From: an uncultured Spirochaetaceae bacterium
GTDB taxonomy: Bacteria > Spirochaetota > Spirochaetia > Sphaerochaetales > Sphaerochaetaceae
Length of the DNA stretch: 64,000 nt
Assembly: GCA_900315435.1 (NCBI GenBank)
Contig: OMYY01000005.1
Span: forward strand, 1 to 64,000
Reading direction: 5' to 3'
Of the stretch, positions 47,890 to 56,919 are shown piece by piece. Position numbers and translations under genes: made by a program. The notes under the pieces were generated by a model. The model had not been told where the DNA came from. It was given only the letters and a program-made list of their open reading frames with translations, and ran no database searches. The stretch's first letter is position 1, and each line of letters begins with the position of its first letter.

Positions 47890-49461
47890 ATGGATGAAAT
47901 AATGGAAATGGAAGATACCAAGACGATTCCCACCGTTGCCATCATCGGGCGGCCGAACGTGGGAAAAAGCACGCTGTTCAACCGATTGCTCGGCAAGAGG
48001 CGCGCCATCACCAGCCCGGTTGCCGGCGTGACCCGTGACACGATCAGCGAACGCTGGCTTTTGGGCAACCACCCGGTCACCCTCGTCGACTCTGGCGGCG
48101 TCAAGGTGGACCAGGAGGAGATGGATTCGCTGGTTGCCAAGCGCTCCCTCGGCCTGCTCGACAAGGCCGACGCGATCCTCTTCATGGTCGACTGCACCGG
48201 CATGACCGCCGAGGACGACGAGTTGATGCAGACGCTGCGTCCCTACACCGACAAAGTCGTCCTGGTGGTCAACAAGGTTGATGACGAGAAGCGCAATGAC
48301 CTGGTCTGGGACTTCTATGGCTATGGGTACCAGCGGGTGGTCGGCATTTCTTCCGCCCACGGCCGCGGCATCGAGGACCTTGAGGATACCCTGATGGGGA
48401 TCCTCAACCTGACGACGGTGGAGAACGCCCCGGAAAGCGCTCCGCAGCTGCGCTTGGCCATCCTGGGCAAGCCCAACACGGGCAAGAGCACCCTGACCAA
48501 CCTGCTGGTCGGCAGCGACCTGTCTTTGGTCAGTGATATCGCCGGCACCACCCGTGACGTGGTGCGTGGCACCTTCACCTACAAGGGAACCGAGTTCTCC
48601 GTCATGGATACCGCCGGTATCCGCCGCAAGGGGAAGGTGGAGGACGATGTCGAATACTACTCGGTCAACCGCGCCATCAAGAGCATCGACGAGGCCGATG
48701 TGGTGGTGTTGATGATCGACTCCCTCGAGGGCGTGACCGACCAGGACAAGAAAATCGCCGGTCTGGTGACTCGCCGTGGTGTCGGAATCGTCCTGGTGCT
48801 GAACAAGATCGACCTGTTGACCGTGAAGAACCAGCTGCAGGCCATCGAGGACCGTACGCGTTTCCTCTTTCCGGTCCTTGGCTTCGCTCCCCTTGTCGCC
48901 ATCAGCGCCAAGAATGGCGAGAACATCGGCAAACTGCTGGATACTGTCTGGGAAGTCCACTGCGAGATGCAGAAGCGCGTCGACACTTCGGTCCTGAATG
49001 CCGCAGTCGCCCGATGGGGCGAGAGATACCAGCCGCCACGAGGCGAGCTGGGCCATTACAAGGTCTATTATGGCACCCAGATCAGCGCCGCACCGGTCAA
49101 GTTCCTCTTCTTCGTCAACCACACGAAGGATTTTCCTCCAGCGTACCTCCAGTACCTGAAGAACTGCATCCGCAAGGACCTCGGCTTCACGATGGTGCCG
49201 GTGGAGATCGACCTGCGCGAGCGACGCCGTAATCCGTCGTTGCACGACAAGCCGAAACAGGTGGTCAGTCTGACGGCAATCAAGAAGCATGCGGCCGAAA
49301 AGGCGGTGAAGGCCAGAAGCGGAGGAAGGGCAAAAGCCAAGGCTCGTCCGGTCAAGCCGGGAAACAAGGCGTCCTATGGCAAGGCGTTGAAGCGGCAGAG
49401 CAAGATCCAGAAGAATGCCGGGCAGATGCAGCAGCACCTGCAGAAGAAGCATGGACGCTGA
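47890..49461 (+). CDS. der: GTPase Der (EngA)
   Basis: A 523-aa double GTPase needed for 50S assembly. G1 motifs GRPNVGKS (20-27) and GKPNTGKS, DTAGI and two NK[VI]D motifs mark the two G domains, followed by the KH-like domain and a basic tail (KARSGGRAKAKARPVKPGNK) longer than usual. The ATG at 47890 has AAGGA 9 nt upstream; a frame start at 47854 lacks one. The 3' end overlaps the next gene by 11 nt. Confidence 0.95.
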   Translation: MDEIMEMEDTKTIPTVAIIGRPNVGKSTLFNRLLGKRRAITSPVAGVTRDTISERWLLGNHPVTLVDSGGVKVDQEEMDSLVAKRSLGLLDKADAILFMVDCTGMTAEDDELMQTLRPYTDKVVLVVNKVDDEKRNDLVWDFYGYGYQRVVGISSAHGRGIEDLEDTLMGILNLTTVENAPESAPQLRLAILGKPNTGKSTLTNLLVGSDLSLVSDIAGTTRDVVRGTFTYKGTEFSVMDTAGIRRKGKVEDDVEYYSVNRAIKSIDEADVVVLMIDSLEGVTDQDKKIAGLVTRRGVGIVLVLNKIDLLTVKNQLQAIEDRTRFLFPVLGFAPLVAISAKNGENIGKLLDTVWEVHCEMQKRVDTSVLNAAVARWGERYQPPRGELGHYKVYYGTQISAAPVKFLFFVNHTKDFPPAYLQYLKNCIRKDLGFTMVPVEIDLRERRRNPSLHDKPKQVVSLTAIKKHAAEKAVKARSGGRAKAKARPVKPGNKASYGKALKRQSKIQKNAGQMQQHLQKKHGR

Positions 49462-50146
49462 GATCAAGGCAGTCGCTTTTGATGTCGATGGTACCCTCTA
49501 TCCCCAACGGAGCTACTATTGGCGTATGTTCCTGGCCGGGGTGAAGGCGCCGTTGCTCGCCTGGGCTTACAACCGTGCCAGGAGGGCCTACCGGATCGAG
49601 CAGGCCAGCCGGCCTACCGTCCCGGAGAACCGGGCAGGATACCTGGACCGGCTTTCCCGGCTGATGCTCGGCTCTCTCCATCGCAAGGCCACCCGACGGT
49701 CGGTCGACCGGATGGGAAAACTGGTGGATGTCGTGTTCTATGCCAGCTGGAGACGGCTGTACCAGGCAGTTCCCGAGCGCAGGGGAATGCGTGAGACGCT
49801 GCATGCGCTCAAGGAACGAGGCTATACGATTGCCGTTCTGAGCGATTTCCCGTTGGAAGGGAAGCTCAAGGCCCTCGGGGTGGACGACGTGGTGGATGTC
49901 GCTCTCTCCAGCGAGGACATCGGTTACCTGAAACCCGATCCCCGGGTATTTTCGAAACTGGTTTCTTGTATCAATCTTGAGCCTCAAGAGGTTTTATATG
50001 TGGGAGACAGCTACCGCAAGGATGTGTTGGGCGCGCGTGGGGCGGGCTTGCATTCCTGCCTGATCACCTCGGGCAGGAAGAAGCGCCACCTGTTCCCCGA
50101 AGCGGAGTATGTGGTAACATCGTATTCGGAACTTGCTGCTCTCTAA
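49451..50146 (+). CDS. HAD-superfamily hydrolase
   Basis: A 231-aa phosphatase-type protein. Motif I AFDVDGTLYP (nucleophile Asp), motif II AVLSDF, motif III YLKPDPRVF and motif IV VGDSYRKDV are intact. The inserted cap domain is helical and Arg-rich. Substrate unknown; several sugar-phosphate or nucleotide phosphatases share this layout. It is translationally coupled to der by an 11-nt overlap. Confidence 0.85.
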   Translation: MDAEIKAVAFDVDGTLYPQRSYYWRMFLAGVKAPLLAWAYNRARRAYRIEQASRPTVPENRAGYLDRLSRLMLGSLHRKATRRSVDRMGKLVDVVFYASWRRLYQAVPERRGMRETLHALKERGYTIAVLSDFPLEGKLKALGVDDVVDVALSSEDIGYLKPDPRVFSKLVSCINLEPQEVLYVGDSYRKDVLGARGAGLHSCLITSGRKKRHLFPEAEYVVTSYSELAAL

Positions 50147-50160
50147 AGGGGGTTCTTGCC

Positions 50161-51954
50161 TTGACGTTTTATGTTTTCGCATTTGTGTTGTTTGCCGTTA
50201 ATTTTGTAATCAGTCTCCTGCTCTTTGGCGCCGCCAATGACCGCAAGAAGATGATGCGGATCCAGGAACAATTGAAAAGGCTTGGGGCCGCCAGCGAGAA
50301 GGAGAACTACCGTCTGCGTGAGAATTCCCAGCATGCGATCGAGATTGTCAACCAGAAAATCGTCCAGGCCCAGAACGTGATGGGGGATATGGACGGGAAG
50401 ATTCTCGATATCCAGAACCGTAGCCAGGATTTGGCGAAGCTTCAGGCGATATTGGCCAACTACCGGCAGGTGATGGGCCAGCTCGCCTCGATCACCGACC
50501 AGGCCGAAGCACGCATCCAGGAAATCCGTGGCGATATCGCCGAGGTGGAGCAGATCCGCCAGACCATCGCCCGGTTCCAGGAGGATACCGCCAAGGAGAA
50601 AACCGCCATCGAGACGATGCGGACAGAGGGCGAGACCGCCCTGAAGACGATGCGGGAGGAGAACGAGGCGGCGGTCAAGAGCCTGCTTGCCGCAAGTGAG
50701 GAGAAGCTGACCGGTTTCCAGAAGCAGGTCGAGGAACTGATGGAAAAGACCAAGAGTTCCATCGACAGCTACACCGAGGCTTTGGAGAAGCAAAAGCAGG
50801 ACGCACTCCAGGCGGTAGAGGAGCAGGGGAAGAAGTTCGGCGAGTTCGAGCAACAGATGAAGGAATCCTTGCAGAAGAGCGAGGACGACTTCAAACGGCT
50901 ACGCTTCGAGACCGTCGGCCAGGTGGACAAGGATATGTCCAACTTCACCATCAGTTGTGCAGAGAAGATGGAGACGGTCTTCAAGCAGACCATCGAGCAG
51001 ATTGACGCCTCCTTCCATACCATGGTCTCCACCAGCCAGGTCTTCATCAACGAGCTGGATGGCCGCCTCGCCTCCGCAAAGGATATCGCCGCCACATTGG
51101 ACGCCAACAGCGCCCAGCGGCTCGAGGAGGTCAGCAAGAAGTTGGCAGAGTACACCCACCAGCTTACCAACAACGAGGCGCTCAACGCCACCCAGGAGAG
51201 CCACAAGCAACAGATGGAGCAGTCGATCGACGAGTTACAGGCAGAGACCGACGCCCTGCACGGCGAGCTTGAGCGGCTGAAGACCGAGAAGGCAGAGATT
51301 GTCAGGGAAATGGAGGAGCGGGCCGAACATATGGCCGACGATGTCGCCTCGGTTCCCGCCCAGGCTCCCGAAAACCCTGATGACCAAGAGCCGGTGTTCG
51401 ATTTCAAACCGATCCCTTCCAGTGCCTTCAACGAGCAGCCGGCATCCGGAAAGGAAACTGATTCCGACCTAGGTTTCGAGCTTCCCAAAGCAGAGGAGCA
51501 ATCCGCTTCTCTTGCAGAGTCCAATGCCTCAGCCCCAGCCGGCACAGGGACCGAACCCCCGTTGGACTTCACCATTCCCGCCGAGGCGCTTGCCGCCGAC
51601 GAACCTGAGGCAGAGGCGGTTCCAGAGGAAGATCCTGTTCTTGACGATCTGCTCGAGACAGAGCCGGAGTCCAAAACGGGAAAGGAGCCAGAAGAACAGG
51701 ACGCTGGTGAAAAAGCATCTTCTGAATACACCACCCAGGAAAAGGTAGTCGAGGCAGAAGGGGAAGTGGACCCTGAAGAAGAACCAGTGCTCGACGATAT
51801 GGTGGATCTTGAAGAGCCTCAGCGGAGCGCAGAGCGTGAGATTATTTCCTCCCTGGCCGATCTGGAGACACGTGAGGTCAAGTCTGAGCCTGAGAAAAAG
51901 CCCAAGCAGTACATCCCCGTCGGGGACGATGAGTCGATTAGCCTGGACGATTGA
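50161..51954 (+). CDS. SpiroCoCo-family coiled-coil protein
   Basis: A 597-aa protein: an N-terminal membrane helix (about residues 2-22), then about 380 residues of heptad-rich coiled coil (EQLKRLGAASEKENYRLREN and onward), then an acidic, Pro/Glu-rich tail ending in QYIPVGDDESISLDD. This matches the SpiroCoCo family, known only from spirochetes and without a defined function. Translation starts at TTG, 8 nt after AAGGGGG; no in-frame ATG lies near. It is likely co-transcribed with der and the HAD gene. Confidence 0.85.
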   Translation: MTFYVFAFVLFAVNFVISLLLFGAANDRKKMMRIQEQLKRLGAASEKENYRLRENSQHAIEIVNQKIVQAQNVMGDMDGKILDIQNRSQDLAKLQAILANYRQVMGQLASITDQAEARIQEIRGDIAEVEQIRQTIARFQEDTAKEKTAIETMRTEGETALKTMREENEAAVKSLLAASEEKLTGFQKQVEELMEKTKSSIDSYTEALEKQKQDALQAVEEQGKKFGEFEQQMKESLQKSEDDFKRLRFETVGQVDKDMSNFTISCAEKMETVFKQTIEQIDASFHTMVSTSQVFINELDGRLASAKDIAATLDANSAQRLEEVSKKLAEYTHQLTNNEALNATQESHKQQMEQSIDELQAETDALHGELERLKTEKAEIVREMEERAEHMADDVASVPAQAPENPDDQEPVFDFKPIPSSAFNEQPASGKETDSDLGFELPKAEEQSASLAESNASAPAGTGTEPPLDFTIPAEALAADEPEAEAVPEEDPVLDDLLETEPESKTGKEPEEQDAGEKASSEYTTQEKVVEAEGEVDPEEEPVLDDMVDLEEPQRSAEREIISSLADLETREVKSEPEKKPKQYIPVGDDESISLDD

Positions 51955-51965
51955 GCCGGGCTCCC

Positions 51966-51995
51966 TTGACGATGGCAATTGTCCATGAGTATGTT
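51966..51995 (+). promoter_or_regulatory. Putative promoter ahead of grpE
   Basis: TTGACG (51966-51971), an 18-nt spacer and TATGTT (51990-51995). The start near 52002 would fall inside the hairpin at 52000-52021. Confidence 0.5.
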
Positions 51996-51999
51996 TCAT

Positions 52000-52031
52000 G
52001 CGTATCCCTGCGGGGGTACGCAGTATTTTTT
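52000..52031 (+). terminator. Terminator/5' hairpin upstream of grpE
   Basis: GCGTA-T-CCC (52000-52008) pairs with GGG-G-TACGC (52013-52021) around a TGCG tetraloop; the tail AGTATTTTTTG follows. It ends the der-SpiroCoCo transcript and is also the first structure on any mRNA from the overlapping promoter. Confidence 0.8.
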
Positions 52032-52048
52032 GTTCGTGAGGGAAAAGT

Positions 52049-52759
52049 ATGAAAATCAACGTGAACAACCACGAGGACTCCGGGAAGGAAGCTGAGAAAG
52101 CGAGCGCACAGCAGGAGGCCACGAAAAAGCCGGAGGCTCAGGCTGAACCCGCTGAGAAGCAGAAGGATTCCCAAGAAGTCAAGAAGGAACCGACTCCTCA
52201 GGAGCAGATTGCCGCGCTTCAGGCGCAGGTGGCGTTGCTCCAGGCCCAGCTTTCGGCGGCCGACCAGAAGAGCCTGCACGATGCACAGACAATCAGCCAG
52301 CTCAACGACAAGGTGCAGGATTGGCAGGACAAATACGCCAGCATGCAGCGCTATGCCTCCACGATGGCCTCTGACATGAAGCGCATGCAGAGCAACACCG
52401 CGATGGAGATCGAGAGAGCCAAGGAGAAGATCCTGAAAGACCTGCTTCCGACCCTTGATGACTTCGAACGCGCCCTGCAGGCAGGCAAGGAGGACCAGTC
52501 CAAGGACTTCGAGAAAATGCTCGAGGGTGTGCAGATGATCAACGACAAGATGTACCAGCACCTTGCCGGCCAGTTCGGCCTGAAGAAAATGGAGACTGAT
52601 GGCAAACCGTTCGACCCGTCCCGGCACGAGGCGTTGCAGATGGTCAAGGACGACAAGTACAAGGACAAGACGGTCACGATGACCTATCAATCCGGATACC
52701 TGCTTGGCGACAAGGTGATCCGTCCCGCGAAAGTGGTGGTCAGCCAACCTTCCAATTGA
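52049..52759 (+). CDS. grpE: Nucleotide exchange factor GrpE
   Basis: A 236-aa DnaK co-chaperone. The N-terminal ~50 residues are charged and disordered, followed by a coiled coil (IAALQAQVALLQAQLSAADQ) and the conserved core KEKILKDLLPTLDDFERALQ and FDPSRHEALQMV. The final beta domain has YLLGDKVIRPAKVVVS. It opens the grpE-dnaK-dnaJ unit; hrcA, which often precedes grpE, is absent. Confidence 0.94.
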   Translation: MKINVNNHEDSGKEAEKASAQQEATKKPEAQAEPAEKQKDSQEVKKEPTPQEQIAALQAQVALLQAQLSAADQKSLHDAQTISQLNDKVQDWQDKYASMQRYASTMASDMKRMQSNTAMEIERAKEKILKDLLPTLDDFERALQAGKEDQSKDFEKMLEGVQMINDKMYQHLAGQFGLKKMETDGKPFDPSRHEALQMVKDDKYKDKTVTMTYQSGYLLGDKVIRPAKVVVSQPSN

Positions 52760-52790
52760 CGATTGCGCCAAGCGTGAGTATGTTACAGAC

Positions 52791-52830
52791 GTTCCGATAA
52801 GGAACAGGAAAACTTTTGAAATTATCGGGA
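52791..52830 (+). promoter_or_regulatory. Alternative hairpins upstream of dnaK
   Basis: GTTCC-GATAA-GGAAC (52791-52805) forms a small hairpin. Its CCGATAA portion (52794-52800) is also perfectly complementary to TTATCGG (52822-52828), so two mutually exclusive structures are possible just before the dnaK ribosome site (GAGGAG, about 52835-52840). The sequence is not a CIRCE element. Confidence 0.4.
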
Positions 52831-52848
52831 ATTTGAGGAGATACAGAT

Positions 52849-54795
52849 ATGGGAAAGATTATTGGTATTGACCTTGGCACGACCAACAGTTGTGTCGCGG
52901 TGATGGAGGGTAACGAACCTCACGTCATCATCAACAGCGATGGCGCCCGCACGACGCCGTCCATCGTGGCTTTCACCGACAAGGGCGAGCAGCTCGTCGG
53001 CCAGCCGGCCAAGAACCAGATGGTCACGAACGCCGAGAACACGATTTATTCAATCAAGCGTTTCATGGGCCACAAGTATCAGGACGCTGATGTCCAGCAG
53101 GAGCTGGGCAGATTGCCGTATAAGGTGACCAGCGACGCTCAGGGCTATGTCCGTGTCGTCGCCCAAGGCAAGGAATACTCTCCGGAGCAGATTTCCGCCG
53201 CCATCCTTCAGAAGATGAAGGCAGCTGCGGAGGCCTATCTGAAGGAGCCGGTGACCGAGGCGGTCATCACGGTCCCTGCCTATTTCAACGATGCCCAGCG
53301 CCAAGCCACCAAGGACGCAGGAAAGATCGCCGGCCTTGATGTGAAGCGTATCGTCAACGAGCCTACCGCCAGCGCTCTGGCCTACGGCTTGGACAAGACC
53401 AACAAGGAAGAGAAGATTGCCGTCTATGACTTCGGCGGCGGTACCTTCGATGTCTCCATCCTGGAGCTCGGAGACGGCGTTTTCGAAGTCAAGAGCACCA
53501 ACGGTGATACCCACCTTGGCGGTGATGACTTCGATGCGAAGATCATCGATTGGATGAACGAGGAGTTCAAGGCGCAGTATGGCATCAACCTGAAGAACGA
53601 TACCATGGCCCTGCAGAGGATGAAGGAAGAGGCGGAGAAGGCGAAGATCGCTCTTTCCAGCACGATGAACTACACCATCAGCCTGCCTTTCATCGCCAAC
53701 AAGGACAACCGCCCGTTGAACCTGCAGATGGATCTTTCCCGGGCCCACTTCGAGGCCATGACCGCCGACTTGGTCGAGCGTAGCCGTGGTCCGGTCACCA
53801 ATGCGTTGCGTGATGCTGGCCTGACGATCCACGATATCGACGAGGTCATTCTTGTTGGTGGCACGACCCGTATCCCCGCGGTCCAGGAAGCAGTCAAGGA
53901 GATGTTCGGCGGCAAGGAGCCGATGAAGGGTGTCAACCCGGATGAGGTAGTCGCCATGGGCGCCGCCATTCAGGGTGGTATTCTTGGCGGAACCGTCAAG
54001 GACGTCGTCCTGCTTGATGTCACTCCGCTTTCCCTGGGCATCGAGACCCTCGGTGGCGTGTGCACCAAGATGATTCCTCGCAACACCACGATTCCGACTC
54101 ACAAGAGCCAGATTTTCACTACTGCGGCTGATGGCCAGACCGAGGTCGGCATCAAGGTCCTGCAGGGCGAACGTGAGATGGCTGCCCAGAACAGGGTCCT
54201 CGGCACCTTTACCTTGGACCAGATTCCGGCTGCTCCGCGTGGAGTTCCGCAGATTGAGGTTTCCTTCGATATCGATGCCAATGGCATCGTCCATGTGTCC
54301 GCCAAGGACACCGGTACGGGCAAGGAAGCCCACATCAAGATCGAGAGCTCTTCCGGACTTTCCGACGAGGAGATCGACCGCATGGTGAAGGAAGCCAAGG
54401 ACCACGCCGACGAGGACAAGAAGGCCAAGGAGAAGGTGGACGCCCGCAACAACGCCGAGACCATGATGTACAGCACCGAGAAGTCGCTGAAGAGCTACGG
54501 CGACAAGATCTCCGCTGACGACAAGGCCAAGATTGAGAAGGCGATTGCCGACTTGAAGAGCACGCTCTCCAACAGCGCCGCCTCTACCGAAGAGCTGAAG
54601 GCCAAAACCCAGGCTCTGCAGGAAGCCTCCTACAAGCTCGCCGAGGAGATTTACAAGCACGCAGGTGCCAACAATCAGAACGGCGGAGCCCAGGGTGGTC
54701 CTGCAAACGGCGGGGCTCAGGGCGGTGCGGCCAGTGGTCCGACGACCCATCAGGGTACAGGTCCTGATGACGCCGGCTATGAGGTCGTGAACTGA
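52849..54795 (+). CDS. dnaK: Chaperone DnaK (Hsp70)
   Basis: A 648-aa ATP-dependent chaperone. ATPase signatures [27 protein letters not shown] and [15 protein letters not shown] are intact. The substrate-binding domain starts after the linker [17 protein letters not shown]. The lid ends in a Gly/Asn/Gln-rich tail and DDAGYEVVN. It works with GrpE, DnaJ and ClpB, all encoded in this window. Confidence 0.98.
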   Translation: MGKIIGIDLGTTNSCVAVMEGNEPHVIINSDGARTTPSIVAFTDKGEQLVGQPAKNQMVTNAENTIYSIKRFMGHKYQDADVQQELGRLPYKVTSDAQGYVRVVAQGKEYSPEQISAAILQKMKAAAEAYLKEPVTEAVITVPAYFNDAQRQATKDAGKIAGLDVKRIVNEPTASALAYGLDKTNKEEKIAVYDFGGGTFDVSILELGDGVFEVKSTNGDTHLGGDDFDAKIIDWMNEEFKAQYGINLKNDTMALQRMKEEAEKAKIALSSTMNYTISLPFIANKDNRPLNLQMDLSRAHFEAMTADLVERSRGPVTNALRDAGLTIHDIDEVILVGGTTRIPAVQEAVKEMFGGKEPMKGVNPDEVVAMGAAIQGGILGGTVKDVVLLDVTPLSLGIETLGGVCTKMIPRNTTIPTHKSQIFTTAADGQTEVGIKVLQGEREMAAQNRVLGTFTLDQIPAAPRGVPQIEVSFDIDANGIVHVSAKDTGTGKEAHIKIESSSGLSDEEIDRMVKEAKDHADEDKKAKEKVDARNNAETMMYSTEKSLKSYGDKISADDKAKIEKAIADLKSTLSNSAASTEELKAKTQALQEASYKLAEEIYKHAGANNQNGGAQGGPANGGAQGGAASGPTTHQGTGPDDAGYEVVN

Positions 54796-54825
54796 TTCCG
54801 GCTTTTTGCTACAATGCAATATCAT

Positions 54826-54862
54826 CACATCATGTCGGCCCCGAAAAAGCCGACATGATGTG
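54826..54862 (+). promoter_or_regulatory. 14-bp perfect hairpin between dnaK and dnaJ
   Basis: CACATCATGTCGGC (54826-54839) is perfectly complementary to GCCGACATGATGTG (54849-54862) around a 9-nt loop. No T-run follows and the dnaJ ribosome site begins 6 nt later. It is more likely an mRNA stability or processing element than a terminator. Confidence 0.75.
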
Positions 54863-54879
54863 TGTTTGAGGACTTTCCT

Positions 54880-56028
54880 ATGGCAGAGACGAAACGAGAT
54901 TATTATGAGGTGCTTGGTGTCGCCAAGGACGCGACTCCAGAGCAGATCAAGAAAGCATATCACAAGCTGGCTTTGGCCAATCACCCGGATACCCATCCGG
55001 GCGACAAGGACGCCGAGGCCCGTTTCAAGGAAGCCACCGAGGCATACGAAGTCCTCAGCGACGAGAAGAAGCGCGCGGCCTACGACCAGTACGGCTTTGC
55101 CGGTATCGACGGAGCTGGAGGCATGGGTCACGACTATTCCCATGTCTACCAGGATTTCTCCGATATCTTCGGAGGTCGTGGCGGATTCGAGGACATTTTC
55201 AGTTCCTTTTTCGGAGGCGGCATGGGTGGCCAGGGTGGCGCACGCCGTAGTGGCGGACCCAGCCAGGGATCGAGCCTGCGCTATGACGTGACGCTGGACT
55301 TCAAGGATGCGCTGTTTGGCACCAAGGTGGATGTCTCGTATATCCATCAGGTGGTCTGCGACACCTGCCATGGTTCCGGTTCTGCTGACGGCACCGGAAC
55401 AAAGACCTGCCCCACTTGCGGAGGAAGCGGCCAGGTACGTAGGAACAGTGGATTCTTCACCGTGGCGACGACCTGCCCCACCTGTGGCGGCAGAGGCCAG
55501 GTGATCGACCATCCTTGCCAGGACTGCCATGGCTCCGGCTTGAAGCGCAAGCAGACCAAGCTGAGGGTCACCATTCCTGCTGGCGTGGATAACGGCAACA
55601 GGGTCACGTTGCGAGGTATGGGAGACGCTGGGGCCAACGGTGGTCCGAGCGGTGATTTGGTGGTTTTCATCACAGTCAGGCCGGACAAGTATTTCGTCCG
55701 GCAGGGCGCGGACCTCTACTTGCAGGTGCCGATCAGCTTCACCCAGGCAGCGCTTGGCTCCGACATCATCATCACCAGTGTGGATGGCAAGGAGCTCAAA
55801 GTGTCCATCCCGGGCGGGACGCAGAGCGGGAAGCTGCTGAGAGTCCGTGGACAAGGCGCCCCCAAGCTCAACAGTACCGATCGTGGCGATTTGTACCTGC
55901 GCATCCAGGTGGATACCCCGAAGCATCTTGGTCTGAAGGCCCGCAGTCTGATGAAGCAGCTGTCTGAGGCTATGGGCGAGAATGACAGGCCGCAGCCGGT
56001 CCCCTATGAGGGTGATATCAACGAATAA
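54880..56028 (+). CDS. dnaJ: Chaperone DnaJ (Hsp40)
   Basis: A 382-aa DnaK co-chaperone. It has a J domain with HPD (NHPDTHPGD), a Gly/Phe-rich region (about 77-125) and four CxxCxGxG zinc repeats: CDTCHGSG, CPTCGGSG, CPTCGGRG and CQDCHGSG. The C-terminal client-binding domains follow. I use the ATG at 54880, 7 nt after GAGGA. It is followed by rlmB 13 nt later. Confidence 0.97.
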   Translation: MAETKRDYYEVLGVAKDATPEQIKKAYHKLALANHPDTHPGDKDAEARFKEATEAYEVLSDEKKRAAYDQYGFAGIDGAGGMGHDYSHVYQDFSDIFGGRGGFEDIFSSFFGGGMGGQGGARRSGGPSQGSSLRYDVTLDFKDALFGTKVDVSYIHQVVCDTCHGSGSADGTGTKTCPTCGGSGQVRRNSGFFTVATTCPTCGGRGQVIDHPCQDCHGSGLKRKQTKLRVTIPAGVDNGNRVTLRGMGDAGANGGPSGDLVVFITVRPDKYFVRQGADLYLQVPISFTQAALGSDIIITSVDGKELKVSIPGGTQSGKLLRVRGQGAPKLNSTDRGDLYLRIQVDTPKHLGLKARSLMKQLSEAMGENDRPQPVPYEGDINE

Positions 56029-56041
56029 GAGGAGAAACGAG

Positions 56042-56785
56042 ATGGGCGAGAAGATTTACGGCAAGCACGCGATTGAAGAGGGTATCAAACTGGCCCCGAT
56101 GGGCTCGACGCTCTATGTTTCCCGCGGAGTCGGAAAAAGTTACTCCGACCTCGAGAGACTGGCGATGCTGACCGGAAAGATCGCCATCAAGAAACTTTCC
56201 CCCCAGGAAATGGACCGCATGATGCCCGGTGTGGAGCACCGGGGTGTTGTGCTTGACTTTGGCGGTGCCCGTCGGGGCGGAGGCCGGCTGATCGTCACCA
56301 CGGTCAGCGAGTTCCTTTCCAAGCTGGAGGAGGGCCAGGGGGCCTTGGTGCTTCTGCTCGACGAGATCACTGATCCGCACAACCTGGGGGCGATTCTCCG
56401 CAGTGCCGACCAGTTCGGAGTCGACTTGGTGGTCGTCCCCGAAAGGCGCAGCGCCCAGGCCAACGAGACGGTCACCAAGATTTCTTCCGGCGCCGCCCAG
56501 TATGTGCCGATGGCGGTGGTCACCAACCTGAGCCGCGAGGTGAAGGAACTGAAGGCTGCCGGATTCTGGATCTATGGCGCGGACATGTCCGGTACGAACA
56601 GCTACGAGACCAAGTTCCCCCAGAGGACTGCCATCATCATGGGTAGCGAGGGAAGTGGCATCCGCGAACTTTCCCGCAAGCTCTGCGACGAGATTGTATC
56701 GATCCCGATGCGCGGGCATATCGACTCGCTCAACGTGTCGGTCGCCACCGGTATCCTGCTTTACGAGTTTCGTCGCCAGCATTGA
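56042..56785 (+). CDS. rlmB: 23S rRNA 2'-O-methyltransferase RlmB (SpoU family)
   Basis: A 247-aa SPOUT methyltransferase. The N-terminal substrate-binding domain starts EKIYGKHAIEEGIK. SPOUT motifs are DPHNLGAILRSADQFG, IIMGSEGSGIREL and IPMRGHIDSLNVSVATGI. E. coli RlmB modifies G2251; other TrmH-like targets cannot be excluded. GAGGAG precedes the ATG at 56042. It is the last gene of the dnaK unit before a strong terminator. Confidence 0.9.
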   Translation: MGEKIYGKHAIEEGIKLAPMGSTLYVSRGVGKSYSDLERLAMLTGKIAIKKLSPQEMDRMMPGVEHRGVVLDFGGARRGGGRLIVTTVSEFLSKLEEGQGALVLLLDEITDPHNLGAILRSADQFGVDLVVVPERRSAQANETVTKISSGAAQYVPMAVVTNLSREVKELKAAGFWIYGADMSGTNSYETKFPQRTAIIMGSEGSGIRELSRKLCDEIVSIPMRGHIDSLNVSVATGILLYEFRRQH

Positions 56786-56802
56786 TGCTTCCATTCCAAC
56801 GA

Positions 56803-56835
56803 AAAGAGCCGCTCTGGTTGCCAGGGCGGCTCTTT
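56803..56835 (+). terminator. Terminator after rlmB
   Basis: A 15-bp stem, AAAGAGCCGC-T-CTGG (56803-56817) with CCAG-G-GCGGCTCTTT (56821-56835), has one G-U pair and a TTG loop. A- and T-rich flanks could make it work in both directions between rlmB and the convergent purD-like gene. Confidence 0.85.
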
Positions 56836-56862
56836 CCTTGTCTCTATGGGTTTCAGAAAGAC

Positions 56863-56893
56863 AAAACCCCTGATGTGACAGGCACATCAAGGG
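56863..56893 (-). terminator. Terminator of the dusB-purD unit (minus strand)
   Basis: TGATGTG/CACATCA (56871-56877/56883-56889), extended by CCC/GGG with a bulge, is followed on the minus strand by TTTTGTCTTT. Confidence 0.8.
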
Positions 56894-56919
56894 CTCCGGT
56901 AAAGCCTGGAGGTTTCCCC

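Noticed and set aside
52760-52848. CIRCE element (TTAGCACTC-N9-GAGTGCTAA) before dnaK
   Set aside because: Not present; the inverted repeats there have a different sequence and spacing.
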